From: Zoogloeaceae bacterium
GTDB taxonomy: Bacteria > Pseudomonadota > Gammaproteobacteria > Burkholderiales > Rhodocyclaceae
Length of the DNA stretch: 9,163 nucleotides
Direction of reading: 5' to 3'
Assembly (NCBI GenBank): GCA_031267345.1
Contig: JAIRZG010000140.1
Coordinates: 1-9,163, forward strand
Below the pieces are notes generated by a model. That model saw nothing but the letters and a program-made list of their open reading frames with translations. It did no database searches and was not told the DNA's origin. Of this stretch, positions 6,958 to 9,163 are shown piece by piece (positions within the stretch are counted from its first letter, which is position 1; every line of letters begins with the position of its first letter). The translations under genes were made by a program, and so were the position numbers.

Positions 6958-6974
6958 TGCACCAGTCACGTGCT
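6958..6974 (-). promoter_or_regulatory. NtrC-binding site 2 (weaker half-site)
   Basis: TGCACC-AGTCA-CGTGCT keeps a perfect left half of the NtrC palindrome TGCACC-N5-GGTGCA and four of six bases in the right half. Its centre (6966) lies about 133 bp upstream of the predicted sigma-54 start and 22 bp, about two helical turns, from the stronger site. This is the arrangement expected for cooperative NtrC binding. Confidence 0.6.
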
Positions 6975-6979
6975 TTTGT

Positions 6980-6996
6980 CGCACCAAACGGGTGCC
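6980..6996 (-). promoter_or_regulatory. NtrC-binding site 1 (perfect core palindrome)
   Basis: GCACC-AAACG-GGTGC (6981-6995) is a perfect 5+5 palindrome matching the core of the NtrC enhancer site TGCACC-N5-GGTGCA. It is centred at 6988, about 155 bp upstream of the predicted glnA start. It would be bound by phosphorylated NtrC when nitrogen is limiting. Confidence 0.7.
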
Positions 6997-7063
6997 TGTC
7001 ACGGATTTTCCGCCTTGTTCCAGTCGCCTCGCGGGGCTACCCTATGCGCACATCGCAATTCAG

Positions 7064-7111
7064 TTTCTCCTCCTTCAAGGGGAGGGGGAAATCAGCGGCG
7101 CGTTGCGCCGG
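7064..7111. repeat. Pair of adjacent inverted repeats downstream of paaK
   Basis: An imperfect hairpin TTTCTCCTCCTT/AAGGGGAGGGGGAAA (7064-7091) is followed 4 nt later by a perfect 6-bp palindrome CGGCGC-GTT-GCGCCG (7096-7110). Neither is followed by a T run on either strand. They may act as 3' stabilisers or weak terminators of the leftward paaK transcript, or be a dispersed intergenic repeat; copy number cannot be judged here. Confidence 0.45.
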
Positions 7112-7164
7112 ATAGGAAACAATCGGCGGAACCACCCGTTCGGTCCGCACGCCCTGCGCGCCAG

Positions 7165-8487
7165 TCAGGCGCGCGGCGGCGTCCGCAAAGACCGCTTGTC
7201 TTCCACGCGCCGGCTTTTGCCGAAGCTGCGTTCTATGCCGTAGGGTTCGACCAGTTTGACGACGGGCGTAATCAGCAGGGTTTGTTTCAGGCGGTCGACG
7301 ACATGGCGGCGGAAACGATCCATTTCCTCGAAGGAATCGCTGAAGGCGTCGGGCTTCAGCTCCACCAGGACGGTGATGCGATCCATGCTGGCGTCGCTGT
7401 CCAGCACGATGCGGTAGTGCGGCGTCAGGCGTTCGATGCCGGAAAGCACGTCTTCCACCTGGCTGGGGAAAATGTTCGTGCCGCGGACGATGAGCATGTC
7501 ATCGGTGCGGGCGCGCACCTTCGCCATGCGGGCATGGGTGCGACCGCAGGCGCAGGGTTCGGTGATGACGCGGGTCAGGTCGTGCGTCCGGTAGCGCAGC
7601 AGCGGGAAGGCTTCCTTGTCCAGCAGGGTCAGCGCCAGTTCGCCTTCGCTGCCTTCGGGCAGGACTTCGCCGGTATCGGGGTGGATGATTTCCCACAAAA
7701 AGTGATCTTCGGCGATGTGCTGGTATTCGCAGGAGGAGAGACATTCGCCCGCCACGCCGGGGCCGTTGACTTCCGTGAGGCCGTAGTTGTCGGTGCACTG
7801 GATGCGCATCCGGCTTTCGATTTCGCGCTTCATGGCCAGGGTGCAGGGTTCGCCGCCAAAAAGCCCCAGGCGCAGACTGGCGGCCTGCCAGTCGAAGCCG
7901 TGCTTTTCCCCGACTTCGCACAGGTGCAGGGCGTAGGAAGGCGTCGAAATCAGCACCGTAGTCTTGTAATCCTCAATCATCATCAGATGACGTTCCGTAT
8001 TGCCGGAACCGGCAGGCACCATCATGCAGCCCAGTTTTTCGCACCCGTAATGCAGCCCGAAACCGCCAGTGAACATGCCGTAGCCGAAGGCCATCTGCAC
8101 CCGGTCGGCGCGGGTGACGCCCGCCATCGTCACCAGACGCGCGACGCAATGGCTCCAGACATCGAGGTCATGCCGACTATAGGCAATGACAATGGGCTTG
8201 CCCGTCGTGCCGGAGGAGGAGTGCAGACGCACCACGTCGTCAAGCGGGATGGCGCACAGGCCGAAGGGATAGGTGTCGCGCAACGTCTGCTTGTCGGTAA
8301 AAGGCAAACGGCTTACGTCCGCCAGCGTTTGAATGGCCTCCGGCGTGACGCCGAGTTCCTGAAAGCGTTGCCGATACCAGGGGACGCGCGCATAGGCCCA
8401 GGCGACCTGCTTTTTGAGCTTTTCCAGTTGAATGTGGCGAATGCGCTCACGCGGCGCGGTTTCGATGTCGGCGTCGAAGTAGGTCAC
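7165..8487 (-). CDS. paaK: Phenylacetate-CoA ligase family enzyme (PaaK-like)
   Basis: The enzyme activates phenylacetate or a related aryl acid to its CoA thioester with ATP, via an acyl-adenylate. The 440-residue product is full length. It has the P-loop SSSGTTGKP (90-98), FGYGMFTGGFGLHYG (134-148), the adenylate-binding NYGLTEVNGPGVAGECL (234-250), YRTHDLTR (299-306), and hinge and C-terminal domain motifs LIVRGTNIFPSQVE (332-345). Lys424 in FGKSRRVEDKR is the likely catalytic lysine. Cys249, Cys253 and Cys312/Cys314 (CACGRTH) may form a structural metal site, present in some PaaK relatives but not in E. coli PaaK. The start is GTG 8487 with only a weak GGAAA upstream. It lies 29 nt after the ACT gene with no promoter visible between, so the two are probably co-transcribed. 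Other aerobic paa genes are absent here, so the true substrate is uncertain. Confidence 0.9.
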   Translation of the reverse strand: MTYFDADIETAPRERIRHIQLEKLKKQVAWAYARVPWYRQRFQELGVTPEAIQTLADVSRLPFTDKQTLRDTYPFGLCAIPLDDVVRLHSSSGTTGKPIVIAYSRHDLDVWSHCVARLVTMAGVTRADRVQMAFGYGMFTGGFGLHYGCEKLGCMMVPAGSGNTERHLMMIEDYKTTVLISTPSYALHLCEVGEKHGFDWQAASLRLGLFGGEPCTLAMKREIESRMRIQCTDNYGLTEVNGPGVAGECLSSCEYQHIAEDHFLWEIIHPDTGEVLPEGSEGELALTLLDKEAFPLLRYRTHDLTRVITEPCACGRTHARMAKVRARTDDMLIVRGTNIFPSQVEDVLSGIERLTPHYRIVLDSDASMDRITVLVELKPDAFSDSFEEMDRFRRHVVDRLKQTLLITPVVKLVEPYGIERSFGKSRRVEDKRSLRTPPRA

Positions 8488-8516
8488 GGCGTTTCCGTCA
8501 TTGGTGTTGCGTCAGG

Positions 8517-8945
8517 TCAGTCGGACGGGAATTGCAAGGAGATGGCGTCCAGGGAGACGAGTTCAATCGGCTGTCCCTGCAAGGCCGCTTCCGTGGATTT
8601 AATGTCGTTCGCGTAAATGGTGATCACGTTCGAGATCAGGGAATAGCTGTACTGCACATTGATGCCCGCGTCCGCAATCGCACCGATGACGCGCGCCAGT
8701 TCGCCGGGTTTGTTGGGCAGATGCACACATAGCACTTCCGTCAGGATGACGGCGCAGCCTTCCGCCCGCAGCACCTCAAGCCCGGCCTCCGGCTTGTCCA
8801 GGATGAAGCGCGCAATGCCGTAATCGCCGGTATCGGAAGCCGAATAGCCGAGCACATTGATGCGGGCGACCTCAAAGGCATTGAGGATGCGTTTCATGTG
8901 TCCCGGCCGGTTTTCCAGGAAAACGCTCAATTGTGGAACCACCAT
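8517..8945 (-). CDS. Tandem ACT-domain protein
   Basis: The 142-residue product consists of two ACT domains and nothing else. The first spans about residues 3-66 (QLSVFLENRPGHMKRILNAF, then INVLGYSAS) and the second about 70-136 (EVLCVHLPNKPGELARVIGA, then INVQYSYS). ACT domains bind small ligands, usually amino acids, and regulate partner enzymes. The N-P-G turns typical of the ligand site are seen at NRPG (12-15) and NKPG (78-81). Stand-alone ACT proteins of this type occur beside paaK-like ligases, and a regulatory role for arylacetate activation is my inference. The ATG at 8945 has AAGGAG (8962-8957) at 11 nt, slightly long. It is the first gene of a two-gene operon. Confidence 0.9.
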   Translation of the reverse strand: MVVPQLSVFLENRPGHMKRILNAFEVARINVLGYSASDTGDYGIARFILDKPEAGLEVLRAEGCAVILTEVLCVHLPNKPGELARVIGAIADAGINVQYSYSLISNVITIYANDIKSTEAALQGQPIELVSLDAISLQFPSD

Positions 8946-8980
8946 GATGCTGCCAACTCCTTCCGGAAAATACGGCGCGA

Positions 8981-8989
8981 ATGATACCA
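8981..8989 (-). promoter_or_regulatory. Extended -10 promoter of the ACT-paaK operon
   Basis: The minus strand reads TGGTATCAT (8989-8981), an extended -10 element, with no strong -35 at 16-18 bp. The predicted start near 8974 leaves a leader of about 29 nt containing the ribosome binding site of the ACT gene. Confidence 0.5.
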
Positions 8990-9083
8990 GTCCGCGCTCG
9001 GAATTACCATTTCAGGGCAATCGCATGAATGCCGCCATCGTACGCGCTGACATTTTTTCGTTTACGCACAAAGACTTACACAG

Positions 9084-9108
9084 GGGGCTGTTCACAGCCT
9101 TTTGTTTT
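9084..9108 (+). terminator. Hairpin with T-rich run, possible terminator or attenuator
   Basis: GGCTG (9086-9090) pairs with CAGCC (9095-9099) around a TTCA loop, extendable by two G-U pairs, and is followed on the plus strand by TTTTGTTTT. This looks like an intrinsic terminator, but no rightward gene ends before it. It might end a transcript from the AT-rich spacer or attenuate a gene beyond the window edge. Confidence 0.35.
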
Positions 9109-9163
9109 ATGTAGTTTTCTGTCTTTTTGGGGCGACTCATGGAGACGGCAAGCAAACTACGAC

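Larger units (their letters stand above)
6777..7164. other. Non-coding region between paaK and glnA
   Basis: About 390 bases carry no credible gene; open frames here are extensions of shadow frames. From right to left the region holds two hairpin-forming sequences just after paaK, the two NtrC-type sites, the sigma-54 promoter and the glnA leader. The leader contains a direct repeat CCGGCAAAAA (6795-6804 and 6829-6838). No clear U-tailed terminator for the paaK transcript was found. Confidence 0.7.

Noticed and set aside
5097..7115. Plus-strand open frames opposite glnA (5097-6044, 6123-7115) and opposite paaK and the ACT gene (6949-8616)
   Set aside because: They mirror the codon periodicity of real minus-strand genes, and the first also runs through conserved RNase P RNA. 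No recognisable protein is encoded.
8484..8501. Five-codon minus-strand frame ATG 8501 to TGA 8484 whose stop overlaps the paaK GTG start
   Set aside because: The stop/start overlap looks like coupling, but there is no ribosome binding site before it and so short a frame arises easily by chance.
9070..9097. DnaA-box-like words (CTTACACAG, CTGTTCACA) suggesting a replication origin
   Set aside because: Neither matches TTATNCACA well, no cluster is present, and no dnaA or dnaN lies in the window.

Overview
The window looks like a piece of a betaproteobacterial chromosome with a GC-rich core. The evidence is the bS6–PriB–bS18–bL9 gene order (PriB is restricted to beta- and gammaproteobacteria), a type A RNase P RNA, a ParC-type topoisomerase IV subunit, and an adenylylatable class I glutamine synthetase behind a sigma-54/NtrC promoter. 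A Rhodocyclales-like or other metabolically versatile, possibly anaerobe-capable member would fit the ACT-domain/phenylacetyl-CoA ligase pair, but this placement is inference. No mobile element, CRISPR array, tRNA or prophage signature is visible.

Left part (1-4823, rightward). The last 38 codons of an unidentified gene are followed by the ribosomal operon rpsF-priB-rpsR-rplI. It has an extended -10 promoter and a leader that may fold over the rpsF ribosome binding site. priB begins at a CTG codon and runs 32 nt into rpsR, so an ATG/GTG/TTG-based gene caller would miss it. A hairpin terminator follows rplI. Next come a DUF985 cupin gene and parC, closely spaced.

Middle (4852-6761, leftward). 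The RNase P RNA gene rnpB converges on parC. Upstream of it lie its own -10 box, the terminator of glnA, and glnA itself. glnA is preceded by a well-matched sigma-54 promoter and two NtrC-type palindromes whose centres are 22 bp apart, which is the classical nitrogen-limitation switch.

Right part (7165-8945, leftward). An ACT-domain protein gene and a paaK-type aryl-acetate CoA ligase gene form a two-gene operon behind an extended -10 promoter. The last ~220 bases contain no recognisable gene, become AT-rich, and hold a hairpin followed by a T-rich run.

This is mostly a housekeeping and core-metabolism region. I found no convincing undescribed multi-gene system. The most notable points are the CTG-started, overlapping priB, the glnA control region, and the possible SD-sequestering rpsF leader.
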